Origin: CAZSAK01 sp964605155
Lineage (GTDB): Bacteria; Pseudomonadota; Gammaproteobacteria; SZUA-140
Length of the DNA: 64,000 bases
NCBI GenBank assembly: GCA_964605155.1
Contig: CAZSAK010000002.1
Coordinates: 138,570 to 202,569 of the forward strand
Direction of reading: 5' to 3'
A program made the translations under genes and the position numbers. Positions 9,312-17,880 of this stretch are shown piece after piece. The notes under the pieces were generated by a model that saw only the letters and a list, made by a program, of their open reading frames with translations, was not told the DNA's origin and ran no database searches. Each line of letters opens with the position of its first letter. The stretch's first letter is position 1.

Positions 9312-10217
9312 CTATTCGAGATTGACGACATACGATTGCCTTTGCCCGTTACGCATCAGTTCTATTCTGTATTCGTTGGTATCCGGCAGACTGCGCAGCA
9401 GGTTCAGACCCTTCGCAGGTGTATCCAGTTCAATTCCGTTGACCGAGGTGACAATATCCCCCGGTTGCAGACCGAAGCGTGACAGGAAGGATTTATCCCT
9501 GCCGGGCTGCACCTCGTAGCCAAGAAACCGACCCCCCTCATTCTTCGGTGAAATCTGTACCAGATTAACGATTTGCTGCGGATTATTGACCAATGCGTCG
9601 CGATACTCCCGCAGTCCGGCGCCGTTGATCTTCGATGTGCTGTCCCGGCTGGAACGAGGGATTGCTGAAGGAGGGGATGCAGATCTTCCGCCATCCTGAA
9701 GTTCCACGGATTCCTTGGGCAGCCGCAGGGTTTCAAACTGATTGTTCCGCATCAGGACCACCCGGTCCGGATAGATCTCTTTTAATACCGCATTACCGGG
9801 TACCTGGGAACCGACCGTATAAAAATTTTCCTGGTTCCTCGGATCGGCAATGATGGCACCGCCCTGGGTCGGATCATCGGAGGCGAATATACCACGCAGG
9901 ATCAACTTGAGCTTGGTCTCCGGGATCTCGGCCACCGCGGGCTTGACAGGCTCCCTGATCTCCTGTTTCACGCCGAACAGATTCCACCGGGCGATATTCC
10001 ATGTCTTCAGTGACGGGCTCTGCACTGACTCCGCCTGAGCGGGCGGCTTTGGAGGCGGCAATGAAACCGGTGCGGGGATAAATCTCCATGTCAGTTCAGC
10101 GACGGTATAGGTGAGCAGACACAACAGCACCAGATTAACGACCGTGGTGGCACGCCTCAAAAAGGTCTCCTGAGAGATCAGGAGCAACGGATTTTTCATA
10201 ACATCGGCCAATTTCAT
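9312..10217 (-). CDS. gspC: Type II secretion inner-membrane protein GspC
   Basis: GspC links the inner-membrane platform to the GspD secretin and helps select substrates. The 301-residue protein has a short cytoplasmic tail, one membrane helix (TTVVNLVLLCLLTYTVAELTW, about 24-44), a proline-rich linker, the homology region (LKLILRGIFASDDPTQGGAIIAD) and a C-terminal PDZ domain (GLQPGDIVTSVNGIELDTPAKGLNLL). It is the first gene of the gsp run. Only 123 bases separate it from gspD. Its own upstream gap is 45 bases, so either a promoter lies there or the preceding membrane gene is in the same transcript. Confidence 0.93.
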   Translation of the reverse strand: MKLADVMKNPLLLISQETFLRRATTVVNLVLLCLLTYTVAELTWRFIPAPVSLPPPKPPAQAESVQSPSLKTWNIARWNLFGVKQEIREPVKPAVAEIPETKLKLILRGIFASDDPTQGGAIIADPRNQENFYTVGSQVPGNAVLKEIYPDRVVLMRNNQFETLRLPKESVELQDGGRSASPPSAIPRSSRDSTSKINGAGLREYRDALVNNPQQIVNLVQISPKNEGGRFLGYEVQPGRDKSFLSRFGLQPGDIVTSVNGIELDTPAKGLNLLRSLPDTNEYRIELMRNGQRQSYVVNLE

Positions 10218-10262
10218 TCATTCATCTCAAAACCAATTCTTTATCATTGATAACATGGATGT

Positions 10263-10976
10263 TTATCCGCTCAAAAATAGATACAGGATACCAATGAACA
10301 AGGGTTGGTGCAGCATATAGATTATCAGGCTGTGACGGCCGCCCAGTGTCAGCACCTGACCGATCGCTGTATCGCCTTGCCAGCGGGCAAATGGAGGAAC
10401 CGGGCCACTATATATATAACGTCCCAGGAAAAGGCCGATCAGCACGACACCGAACCATGGGAATAACGGGACGTAATCCTCGGTCACCGGCTTGTGTGTC
10501 ATCAAACCTATCCATTGTAACGCGGATTGGTCAAACTGGGGATGGTGAAACCACAATCCGGCGGCAATGATACCGCAGCCGAGCACCAGATTGATCCAGT
10601 AAAACCGTATGAACAACACGCCCAGCAGGCTTGCGATCACTATAAAATGCAAAATACCAAAAAATATCATTGACTTGGGAAACATCAGATAGCTTGCCAG
10701 ACTCACTGCGAGGGCACAGGCCACTAATACGCCGATTCGTCGCCAGTAGCGCCGTAAATCCAGACCGTTGACACTGGCCAGATACAGGCTGATGCCGACC
10801 AGACCAAGAAACATGCTGACTATCAAGGATCTAGCAGACAACCAGAAGACATTATTGTTGAAATCGATAGCGATGACATTGAAGTAATCGAGATCGAAGG
10901 TGAAGTGGTACGCCATCATCAGCACGATTGCCACGCCACGCAGAGCGTCAACAAATGGATAGCGTATCGAACTCAT
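10263..10976 (-). CDS. DUF1624 (heparan-alpha-glucosaminide N-acetyltransferase-like) membrane protein
   Basis: A 237-residue polytopic protein with about seven hydrophobic segments. The N-terminus RYPFVDALRGVAIVLMMAYHFTFDL fits the PF07786-type pattern of an arginine, D-x-x-RG and a conserved His in the first helix, seen in membrane acyltransferases that move acetyl groups across membranes. The bacterial proteins of this small class have no settled substrate. The C-terminal part (GGRHSLIIYMLHQPLFIGILYLF) is also typical of the wider acyltransferase fold. It is upstream of gspC on the same strand with a 45-base gap. Confidence 0.7.
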   Translation of the reverse strand: MSSIRYPFVDALRGVAIVLMMAYHFTFDLDYFNVIAIDFNNNVFWLSARSLIVSMFLGLVGISLYLASVNGLDLRRYWRRIGVLVACALAVSLASYLMFPKSMIFFGILHFIVIASLLGVLFIRFYWINLVLGCGIIAAGLWFHHPQFDQSALQWIGLMTHKPVTEDYVPLFPWFGVVLIGLFLGRYIYSGPVPPFARWQGDTAIGQVLTLGGRHSLIIYMLHQPLFIGILYLFLSG

Positions 10977-11402
10977 TGATTCCTGGCTTTAACGACCTCC
11001 GCAGTATGGTTGAGCAAGGGGATTGATCGCGGATGTTTGAACCCTCCAGACAATCTCCCTTTCATATCTATCCCTTTAACAAACCTGAGATAAGTCTGCT
11101 CATGGGGCTGTTCTATCCTGAACCAGCCATGTTATACACACCGATGACAGCGATCCCGTTGCCGGGCACGAATGCGCAATCTGTGGCCATATCGGCCGTG
11201 GATTTATCGGTCTCTTAGTTAACTACCTGATTATATGGATATAATATTCTGTATATTTTTTACGCAATCTAACTGGCCGTCAGTAATCTTGGGCCATCAA
11301 ACGAGTTTAACCCATATTATCCACATTGTTATCCACAAAATATGTGGATAAGGGGCAATGATAAATAATGACAAGGACTTAGGCCATGGCAGGATTTCAT
11401 CG
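10977..11402. other. Non-coding gap with AT-rich segment and DnaA-box cluster
   Basis: This 426-base gap between the thrB stop and the DUF1624 start holds no convincing gene. A 61-codon plus-strand frame at 11033-11218 has no family features and no ribosome site. An AT-rich stretch lies at about 11217-11264, followed 50 bases later by three perfect DnaA boxes, annotated separately. Confidence 0.6.
11317..11351. promoter_or_regulatory. Cluster of three perfect DnaA boxes
   Basis: TTATCCACA occurs at 11317-11325 and 11329-11337 on the plus strand and, inverted, at 11343-11351 (TGTGGATAA). All three match the 9-mer consensus exactly within 35 bases. An AT-rich block lies about 50 bases to the left. 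This could be an unwinding origin element, a DnaA titration or reactivation site, or a DnaA-controlled regulatory site; the sequence alone does not decide. It is about 47 kb from dnaA. Confidence 0.75.
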
Positions 11403-12368
11403 TCATTTCCCGCAGCTGTGGATCCAAGCATCGCGCAGCATATCCTGATGCCGGATCCTGTTCAACAGGATGCGTTTGAAGACCTGTGGATCCTTGATAT
11501 GGGTAATTTCACCCTGGCGGGGGAAATACTGATCGTGGAGCCTTGAAAGCCAGAACCGCAGGGCTGCTGCGCGCAACATCACGGACCACGCCTCATGCTC
11601 ATCCGCTGCTGGTGGGCGCTGTTGCCGGTATGCAGACAAAAATGCCTTCAAGAGTGAGTCATCCATAGAACCGTCCTCCATGCTGCACCAATCATTTGCC
11701 GAGATGGCAACGTCATATAGCAACACATCGTTACAGGCGTAATAAAAATCAATAATGCCTGTCAGTCGATGATCAACAAACAGGACGTTATCGCGGAACA
11801 GGTCGCCGTGTATCACTCCACGTGGCAGGTCAAGCAAGCGTTTGGATGTCTGGTAACGGATTTCCGCATGTAACAGGTCGGCATCCTCATTATCCAGAAA
11901 TGGCAGCAACCGCTGTTCTGTTTCATTCCACCAGACAGGGCCCCGGTCATTGCTGCGGTGTTCCGGAAATGATTTCCCGATCTTATGCAACTCACCCAAA
12001 GCGGAACCGACGGCACGGCAATGGTCTGGGGTGGGCCGTTCGATGCTCTTCCCTTGCAGGCGCCTTACGAGCGCGGCTGGTTTGTTGTTGAGTATGCGGA
12101 TATACGATCCCTGATCATCCGCAATCGGATGGGCGCTCGGAACGTCGTGCTCGGCGAGGAATGCCATCAGGTTCAGGAAATAGGGCAGTTCGTCGGCCTT
12201 GAGGGTCTCGAACAGTGTCAGGACAAATTGATTCCGGGTCGTGGTGACAAAATAATTTGTGTTCTCGATGCCGGCGTTGATGCCCTCAAAATCGACCAGC
12301 GATCCCTGTGTATATGATGTGAGAAAGGTCTCCAGTTGATCACGTTCGACACGTGTAAAGACGGACAT
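11403..12368 (-). CDS. thrB: Homoserine kinase (aminoglycoside phosphotransferase-fold type)
   Basis: This enzyme phosphorylates L-homoserine in threonine synthesis. The 321-residue product begins MSVFTRVERDQLETFLTSY and has the kinase-fold pattern of the pseudomonad-type ThrB rather than the GHMP type: an N-terminal lobe with GINAGIENTNYFVTT, then the catalytic loop GVIHGDLFRDNVLF and the metal-binding GIIDFYYA. The frame is open 17 codons further upstream, but the start used matches related proteins. Its closeness to polA and the DUF2782 gene resembles pseudomonad gene order. Confidence 0.88.
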   Translation of the reverse strand: MSVFTRVERDQLETFLTSYTQGSLVDFEGINAGIENTNYFVTTTRNQFVLTLFETLKADELPYFLNLMAFLAEHDVPSAHPIADDQGSYIRILNNKPAALVRRLQGKSIERPTPDHCRAVGSALGELHKIGKSFPEHRSNDRGPVWWNETEQRLLPFLDNEDADLLHAEIRYQTSKRLLDLPRGVIHGDLFRDNVLFVDHRLTGIIDFYYACNDVLLYDVAISANDWCSMEDGSMDDSLLKAFLSAYRQQRPPAADEHEAWSVMLRAAALRFWLSRLHDQYFPRQGEITHIKDPQVFKRILLNRIRHQDMLRDAWIHSCGK

Positions 12369-12483
12369 GTATAGAGTGTATGCGAATTGATTATAGTTAC
12401 CGTTGACTATAATCGACATTCATATTGATTAAAAGGCACTCCGGATTAATTCTATCTCCCCGGCCTTTTATTTCCGGCGCATT

Positions 12484-12789
12484 CTATTTCCAACGCATAA
12501 GGGTCCATTGCGGGATCAGGACATCTTCTGCCAGCTCATTTTTGCGTGTATCCAGACGACCGTCTCCATCCGTATCGACCAGATAGTAGGCAAAACCCTT
12601 GCGGGGTATCACCTTGATCATATACAGCTGGTTATTCACGCGGTATTCCTCGATCATCTCATTCTCGCCCTGTCGGATGGTAACCTCGGGCTCAAGTTCG
12701 TTCTGGCCTGCAGCGGCGGCGGGCGGTTCGGCAGCCATGGCCACTGCAGCGTGACCTGCAAACAAACAGATTATGGGGAAATATCGCAT
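12484..12789 (-). CDS. DUF2782 family small exported protein
   Basis: A 101-residue protein with a signal peptide (MRYFPIICLFAGHAAVAMAA, cleaved near AMA-A). The mature part, EPEVTIRQGENEMIEEYRVNNQLYMIKVIPRKGFAYYLVDTDGDGRL, matches the DUF2782 pattern as I remember it. The function is not known. In several gammaproteobacteria a gene of this family lies between thrB and polA, as here. It ends 9 bases after the LOG-family gene stops, on the same strand, so the two are probably co-transcribed. Confidence 0.75.
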   Translation of the reverse strand: MRYFPIICLFAGHAAVAMAAEPPAAAAGQNELEPEVTIRQGENEMIEEYRVNNQLYMIKVIPRKGFAYYLVDTDGDGRLDTRKNELAEDVLIPQWTLMRWK

Positions 12790-12798
12790 GTTGCCGGG

Positions 12799-13524
12799 TT
12801 AAAGTTCGAGCAGGATCTCCTGTTCCTTCGCGGAAGGTTCAAAACCGCGCTGCTCATAATGTTGAAATATGACATCAACAACTTCCTGTGGCTCATCCAG
12901 TATTTCAAACAGCTCAAGGTCCTCCGGGCTGATGACCCCTTCAGGAACCATGGTGTTGCGAAACCACTCGATCAAACCGGTCCAGAAGACCTTATGCACA
13001 AGGATAATGGGTATGCGCCGCGTCCTTTCAGTCTGTACCAGTGTCAGGATCTCAGCCAGTTCGTCTAGGGTACCAAATCCACCGGGTAATACCACATAGG
13101 CCGAGGCATATTTTACAAACATCACCTTGCGCGAGAAAAAGTGCCTGAATCTCAAAGAGATATCCTGATATGAATTCGACATCTGCTCTTGCGGCAAGAG
13201 AATATTCAATCCCACACTGGGAGATTTGCCTGCAAATGCGCCCTTGTTCGCCGCCTCCATGATACCCGGCCCACCACCGCTGACGACACTGAACCCGGCA
13301 TCCGAGAGGGCGCGGGCGATCTTTTCTGCCAGTTTATAATAAGGGTGATCGGGGGACATGCGTGCAGAGCCGAAAATGCTGACTGACGGTTTGATCCGTG
13401 CCAGGCGTTCAAAGCCTTCAACAAACTCGGCCATAATCTGGAATATCTTCCAGGATTCACGGGTCAGGAGCGTATCGTTTAGCAGGCTCAAACTCGGATG
13501 TTCTGATTTATGTTGCTCGTCCAT
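12799..13524 (-). CDS. LOG-family (TIGR00730) nucleotide 5'-monophosphate phosphoribohydrolase-like protein
   Basis: A 241-residue Rossmann-like protein carrying the lysine-decarboxylase-like motif PGGFGTLDE and the upstream GGGPGIMEAANKGA, which mark the LOG family. Members hydrolyse the N-glycosidic bond of nucleoside monophosphates; plant members activate cytokinins and bacterial ones recycle nucleotides. An N-terminal extension before VSIFGSARMSPDHPYY is typical of the longer bacterial form. I chose the ATG at 13524 over a TTG 15 codons upstream. The exact substrate cannot be read from sequence. Confidence 0.82.
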   Translation of the reverse strand: MDEQHKSEHPSLSLLNDTLLTRESWKIFQIMAEFVEGFERLARIKPSVSIFGSARMSPDHPYYKLAEKIARALSDAGFSVVSGGGPGIMEAANKGAFAGKSPSVGLNILLPQEQMSNSYQDISLRFRHFFSRKVMFVKYASAYVVLPGGFGTLDELAEILTLVQTERTRRIPIILVHKVFWTGLIEWFRNTMVPEGVISPEDLELFEILDEPQEVVDVIFQHYEQRGFEPSAKEQEILLEL

Positions 13525-13699
13525 AGCGTTTTTGACTACCTTATCTACTCTTGTATCTATAACGGCCAAAACGATTTTGTATCAAATATATTGATTGTTT
13601 CACAAAACTTGCCACAAAAAATACATTATACACCCCGCCACCCGGGTACTGCGTTAACCTGTAAGACCGATTAACATGAAAAATCCATAAAGTATTTGC

Positions 13700-16450
13700 A
13701 TGTCCCGAAAATCCACTCTTAAGCACTTGATCCTTGTTGACGGTTCGTCTTATCTGTTTCGTGCCTTCCATGCCCTGCCGCCGCTCACGAACTCCAAGGG
13801 CGAACCGACCGGTGCCGTCTATGGTGTCACCAATATGCTGCGTAAGCTGCTCAAGGACTATGATCCCGACTATATCGCCGTGGTATTCGACGCCAAGGGC
13901 AAGACCTTCCGCGATGAACTCTTTGAACAATACAAGGCGCACAGGCCGCCGATGCCGGAAGACCTGATCGGGCAGATAGAACCCCTGCATGCCATCGTCC
14001 GAGCCATGGGTCTGCCATGTCTGATTGTAGACGGTGTGGAGGCCGATGACGTTATCGGTACCCTGGCGACCCGAGCCCGCGGTGCGGGTATCGATACTAC
14101 GATCTCGACAGGTGATAAGGACATGGCGCAGCTGGTTGATAAACATATCACGTTGATCAATACCATGACTGGCACCGAACTTGACACGGCGGGTGTACGT
14201 GAAAAATTCGGCGTAGCTCCCAACCAGATTATCGACTACCTGGCTCTCATCGGCGATACATCCGACAACATTCCCGGTATCCCCGGTGTCGGTCCCAAGA
14301 CGGCCGCCAAGTGGCTGAACGAATATGACAGCCTTGATAACATCGTCGCCCATGCTGACGAGATCAAAGGCAAGGTCGGGGAAAAACTGCGCAGCAATCT
14401 GGTTCAGTTACCCTTGTCCAGACAACTTGCCACCATCAAATGTGATGTCTCGCTCGATGTCGAGCCTGGTAACCTGCAACAGCATGAGCCGGATGTCGAG
14501 AAAATGCGCACCTTGTTTCAACAACTGGAATTCAAACGCTGGCTGGCAGAACTGACCACACCTGGCAGTGCGGACACGATCGATGATTCACAAGCCGACG
14601 TACCGGCGGATGCTGCCCAGGTCCGCAAGCCATCTGCAGTAGATAAGCGCTATGAAACCATCCTATCGGATAAGAACTTGCAAAGATGGCTGAAAAGGCT
14701 GCAACAGGCCGAGTTGTTTGCCTTCGATACAGAAACCACCAGCCTTGATTACATGAACGCAGAGGTGGTAGGGGTTTCTTTCGCCGTTAAGGAAGGCGAG
14801 GCGGCCTATGTCCCACTCGCGCACGATTACCCCGACGCGCCACAACAACTATCACGCGAACAGGTACTCGAAACCCTGCGCCCGCTACTGGAAGATCCCG
14901 ACAAGGCGAAACTGGGTCAGAACCTTAAATACGATATGAGCGTACTGTTCAGTCATGGTATCCATCTGCAGGGGATACGCTTTGATACCATGCTCGAATC
15001 CTATGTGCTCAACAGTACCGCAACCCGACACGATATGGATTCGCTGGCACTAAAGTATCTGGGATACCGCACCATTGCCTATAAGGATATCGCAAAACAG
15101 GGTGCCCGCGTGCAAAGCTTTAACGAGATTGCGATCGAGCAGGCGGCGCCCTATGCCGCAGAAGATGCCGATATCACACTCAGGCTGCACAATACCTTGT
15201 GGCCTCAACTCGGTGACCACAAGGCCCTCAGGCAATTATTCGAAGACATCGAGATGCCCCTGGTACCCGTATTGTCACGCATAGAACGCAACGGTGTTCT
15301 GGTCGATGCCGAACTGTTAGACAGACAAAGCGGTGAACTGGCCGGGCGTATCGCTGAACTCGAACAGCAGGCATATGAAATGGCAGGCGAATCATTCAAT
15401 CTGGGATCACCGAAACAGATCCAGGAGATACTTTATAACAAACTTGGCCTGCCGGTGCTGCGCAAGACGCCCAAGGGGCAACCCTCGACCGCGGAGTCCA
15501 CCTTGCAGGAACTCGCCATGGATTATCCCTTACCCAAACTTATTCTGGATCACCGCGGATTGAGCAAACTGAAATCCACCTATACGGACAAGCTGCCTGG
15601 GCAGATCAATACGCGTACCGGCCGTGTCCATACCTCTTACCACCAGGCCATCGCAAGTACAGGTCGCTTGTCCTCGAGCGATCCCAATCTGCAGAATATC
15701 CCTGTACGTAGCGAGGAAGGCAGGCGTATACGCCAGGCGTTTATCGCCCCCGAGGGTTACCAAATCCTTGCCGCAGACTATTCGCAGATCGAGCTGCGGA
15801 TACTGGCGCACCTCTCTGATGACCAGGGTCTGAAACAGGCCTTTAACGAGGGCGCGGACATTCACCGTGCAACCGCAGCGGAAATCTTTTCCATTCCGCC
15901 ACAATCCGTTACCCCACTGCAACGTCGTAACGCCAAGGCCATCAACTTTGGACTCATCTACGGTATGTCGGCGTTCGGTCTTGCACGGCAACTCGGTATC
16001 GGGCGTAACGAGGCGCAGTCCTATATGGACCTGTATTTCTCCCGATACCCAAAGGTCAAAGGATTTATGGATCAGATGCGGGAACAGGCTCGTGAACAGG
16101 GGTATGTTGAGACGCTGTACGGTCGCCGTCTGTATCTGCCCGAGATCAACTCACGTAATGCACAACGTCGTCAATATGCGGAACGCGCCGCCATCAATGC
16201 ACCCATGCAAGGCACGGCCGCGGACATCATTAAACTGGCAATGCTGGCCACAGACAACTGGTTGAATCATAAAGGCAAAACTACCCGCATGATCATGCAG
16301 GTACATGATGAACTGGTATTCGAGGTCGCGGCCGACGAGATCGAGGCAACGACCGAACAGATCAGAAACTGTATGACAAATGTCGTTTCATTGACGGTAC
16401 CCCTGATCATTGACATCGGGATCGGTGCCAACTGGGACGAGGCGCATTGA
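13700..16450 (+). CDS. polA: DNA polymerase I
   Basis: PolA fills gaps and removes RNA primers in replication and repair. The 916-residue protein has all three domains: the 5'-3' exonuclease (LILVDGSSYLFRAFHAL, then GVEADDVIGTLA, TGDKDMAQLV), the 3'-5' proofreading domain with its acidic motif intact (FAFDTETTSLDYM near 345), and the polymerase domain with motif A DYSQIELRILAHLS, motif B RRNAKAINFGLIYGMSAFGL and motif C MIMQVHDELVFEV. Length is close to E. coli PolA (928). No clear terminator follows immediately; a small-RNA locus lies downstream. Confidence 0.98.
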   Translation: MSRKSTLKHLILVDGSSYLFRAFHALPPLTNSKGEPTGAVYGVTNMLRKLLKDYDPDYIAVVFDAKGKTFRDELFEQYKAHRPPMPEDLIGQIEPLHAIVRAMGLPCLIVDGVEADDVIGTLATRARGAGIDTTISTGDKDMAQLVDKHITLINTMTGTELDTAGVREKFGVAPNQIIDYLALIGDTSDNIPGIPGVGPKTAAKWLNEYDSLDNIVAHADEIKGKVGEKLRSNLVQLPLSRQLATIKCDVSLDVEPGNLQQHEPDVEKMRTLFQQLEFKRWLAELTTPGSADTIDDSQADVPADAAQVRKPSAVDKRYETILSDKNLQRWLKRLQQAELFAFDTETTSLDYMNAEVVGVSFAVKEGEAAYVPLAHDYPDAPQQLSREQVLETLRPLLEDPDKAKLGQNLKYDMSVLFSHGIHLQGIRFDTMLESYVLNSTATRHDMDSLALKYLGYRTIAYKDIAKQGARVQSFNEIAIEQAAPYAAEDADITLRLHNTLWPQLGDHKALRQLFEDIEMPLVPVLSRIERNGVLVDAELLDRQSGELAGRIAELEQQAYEMAGESFNLGSPKQIQEILYNKLGLPVLRKTPKGQPSTAESTLQELAMDYPLPKLILDHRGLSKLKSTYTDKLPGQINTRTGRVHTSYHQAIASTGRLSSSDPNLQNIPVRSEEGRRIRQAFIAPEGYQILAADYSQIELRILAHLSDDQGLKQAFNEGADIHRATAAEIFSIPPQSVTPLQRRNAKAINFGLIYGMSAFGLARQLGIGRNEAQSYMDLYFSRYPKVKGFMDQMREQAREQGYVETLYGRRLYLPEINSRNAQRRQYAERAAINAPMQGTAADIIKLAMLATDNWLNHKGKTTRMIMQVHDELVFEVAADEIEATTEQIRNCMTNVVSLTVPLIIDIGIGANWDEAH

Positions 16451-16574
16451 CCATTAATTGATCGGGGCTTTTTTTAACCGCATGACTTCAAAAAGATTTT
16501 ATTTTATGAGCCGGATCCGAAAAGCGGGACACATGAAATTTTGATGAAAAATTTTACTTTTTTCATTAGCAACT

Positions 16575-16601
16575 GAACTTTTTCATTTCTTTCACATCTT
16601 A
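16575..16601 (+). promoter_or_regulatory. Sigma-E/AlgU-type promoter upstream of the polA-engB small RNA
   Basis: GAACTT at 16575-16580 and TCTTA at 16597-16601 are separated by 16 bases. This fits the extracytoplasmic stress sigma factor pattern GAACTT-N16/17-TCTnA known for sigma-E and AlgU. It lies about 26 bases before the first RNA hairpin region and points at the terminator at 16740. Predicted transcription start is about 16608. Confidence 0.6.
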
Positions 16602-16607
16602 CTACTT

Positions 16608-16740
16608 AGAGCGACTAATCTACTTAGCGCTTACCCGCTCTCCTCCCTGAGCGGGACCCCTAATAGCCCGGCCTCCCCAAGCCGGGTAAAACTTTGACCC
16701 CGGTTATCCCTCCCTCTCTCTAAATAACCGGGGTTTTTTT
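16608..16740 (+). ncRNA. Spot 42/ErsA-position small RNA candidate
   Basis: Between polA and engB, the place of spf (Spot 42) in enterics and ErsA in pseudomonads, lies a string of three hairpins ending in a terminator. They are CCCGCTC/GAGCGGG at 16634-16655, CCCGGC/GCCGGG at 16667-16686 and CCCCGGTTAT/ATAACCGGGG at 16698-16733. Each loop is C/U-rich with a CUCC-type core (TCCTCCCT; CTCCCCAA; CCCTCCCTCTCTCT), able to pair with Shine-Dalgarno sequences. With the predicted start the RNA would be about 133 nt, close to the length I recall for ErsA. Homology to either RNA is inferred from position and architecture, not alignment. The 3' end overlaps the engB stop codon on the other strand. Confidence 0.72.
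16698..16740 (+). terminator. Rho-independent terminator of the polA-engB small RNA
   Basis: A perfect 10-bp stem (16698-16707 with 16724-16733) is followed directly by seven T residues at 16734-16740 on the plus strand. The loop is 16 bases of pyrimidines and A. The T-run overlaps the last bases of engB, which converges from the right. Confidence 0.88.
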
Positions 16741-17371
16741 ATGTCAAATTCAGCCATTCATCCAATCTGGCGCGTGTTTCATCGACGCCGGTCTTTTTCA
16801 GAGCCGAGAATAACTGCGCCGTGAAGGGCGCCTCTTGCTCCACCTCCCGTTGTATCACCCGGGTGTATTCCCGCTGCAATCCCTGACGGACCTTGTGCAA
16901 GACGGTGGTTGCTGCGCCACGGCTCAATTTATCCGCTTTGGTCAACAGGACATGGACGGGCATGCCGGAAATATAGCACCAATGTATCAAATGCAAATCG
17001 ATAGCCGTCAGGGGATGGCGTATATCCATGACGATCACCATGCCGCGCAATGATTTGCGTGTTTCCAGATATTTCTCGACAAGTTGCTGCCAGGCCTGCT
17101 GGACGCCCTGCGGGACCCTGGCATATCCATAACCCGGCAAGTCTACAAGGCGCCTGTGCTGGTCAAGACTAAAAAGATTGATCTGGCGGGTTCGTCCCGG
17201 AATCTTGCTGGTGCGCGCAAGTGAACCGATACCGGTAATGACGTTGATGGCGCTGGATTTACCGGCGTTGGAACGGCCCGCTATGGCAACCTCATAACCA
17301 CTGTCAGGTGGTAGTTGGGACAGCCTGGCCACTCCCAGCATAAAGGAAGCACGTTGATATGCATGAGACAT
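16739..17371 (-). CDS. engB: Ribosome biogenesis GTP-binding protein EngB (YihA/YsxC)
   Basis: EngB is an essential small GTPase needed for large ribosomal subunit assembly. The 210-residue product has G1 GRSNAGKSS near 32-40, G2 around GRTRQ, G3 DLPGYG and G4 TKAD, in the TRAFAC order, and ends in the family-like SALKKTGVDETRARLDEWL. Its stop codon overlaps the T-run of the convergent small-RNA terminator. A cyclic-nucleotide-binding protein gene lies 20 bases upstream on the same strand, so they probably share a transcript. Confidence 0.95.
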   Translation of the reverse strand: MSHAYQRASFMLGVARLSQLPPDSGYEVAIAGRSNAGKSSAINVITGIGSLARTSKIPGRTRQINLFSLDQHRRLVDLPGYGYARVPQGVQQAWQQLVEKYLETRKSLRGMVIVMDIRHPLTAIDLHLIHWCYISGMPVHVLLTKADKLSRGAATTVLHKVRQGLQREYTRVIQREVEQEAPFTAQLFSALKKTGVDETRARLDEWLNLT

Positions 17372-17391
17372 CGGAAACTGTTGTTGCGCGA

Positions 17392-17880
17392 TTAACGCTT
17401 TGCCTTACCATACATATAACGTGACATGGATATCTCATCCGAACTCAACCGCCGTACCAGATGATCAAGACTGATAATCGCGTGCTCCAGGAGATTAACC
17501 GCAATATACGGGTGTTCAACGCGCAGGCGCTCATACATGATTCGCGACAGCTTCAACAGCTGGGTGTCGGCACTCGTTGAGCGCATGCGTAACAGACGTG
17601 GAAGGCGGTCAAAAAACGACATCTCTCCCATCAATTCACCCTCGGTCATACGACCGATCTCGATCTCGCGGCCATCCTCTTCGTGCAGCAATGCCGCCTC
17701 ACCCTTGATAATAAAGTAGAGGGCATCCCCGACCTCACCAATGTCGGAAATCACCTCGTTTTTCTTGTATGTGACAAATTCGGTATAATCAACCAGTGTC
17801 TGGACTTCCTTCATGGTCAAGGATTCACACAGATACTGCTGGTTCAACAAGCGCGTCAGGTCGTTCTTTTCAGTATTCAT
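17392..17880 (-). CDS. Cyclic nucleotide-binding domain protein without DNA-binding domain
   Basis: A 162-residue protein made almost only of a CRP-type cyclic-nucleotide-binding fold: EVISDIGEVGDALYFIIKGEAALL, then IGRMTEGELMGEMSFFDRLPRLLRMRSTSADTQLLKLS, which resembles the phosphate-binding cassette with G-E and an R nearby. The C-terminal 30 residues (LDHLVRRLSSDEISMSRYMYGKAKR) lack a helix-turn-helix, so it is not a transcription factor of the usual kind. It may sense cyclic AMP or c-di-GMP, or use the fold only for protein contacts. It precedes engB by 20 bases. Confidence 0.75.
   Translation of the reverse strand: MNTEKNDLTRLLNQQYLCESLTMKEVQTLVDYTEFVTYKKNEVISDIGEVGDALYFIIKGEAALLHEEDGREIEIGRMTEGELMGEMSFFDRLPRLLRMRSTSADTQLLKLSRIMYERLRVEHPYIAVNLLEHAIISLDHLVRRLSSDEISMSRYMYGKAKR

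Noticed and set aside
11033..11218. 61-codon plus-strand frame in the gap before thrB
   Set aside because: No ribosome site, no recognisable motif, and biased toward Pro, Ser and Ile as expected of random sequence.
13541..14353. 270-codon minus-strand frame opposite the start of polA
   Set aside because: It is antisense to the well-supported polA exonuclease domain, shows no family features and reflects codon bias of the real gene.
16634..16733. CsrB/RsmZ-like RNA on the minus strand of the polA-engB gap (GGA-containing loops)
   Set aside because: The minus-strand loops do show GGGAGG, but no promoter or minus-strand terminator fits; both the promoter and T-run belong to the plus strand.
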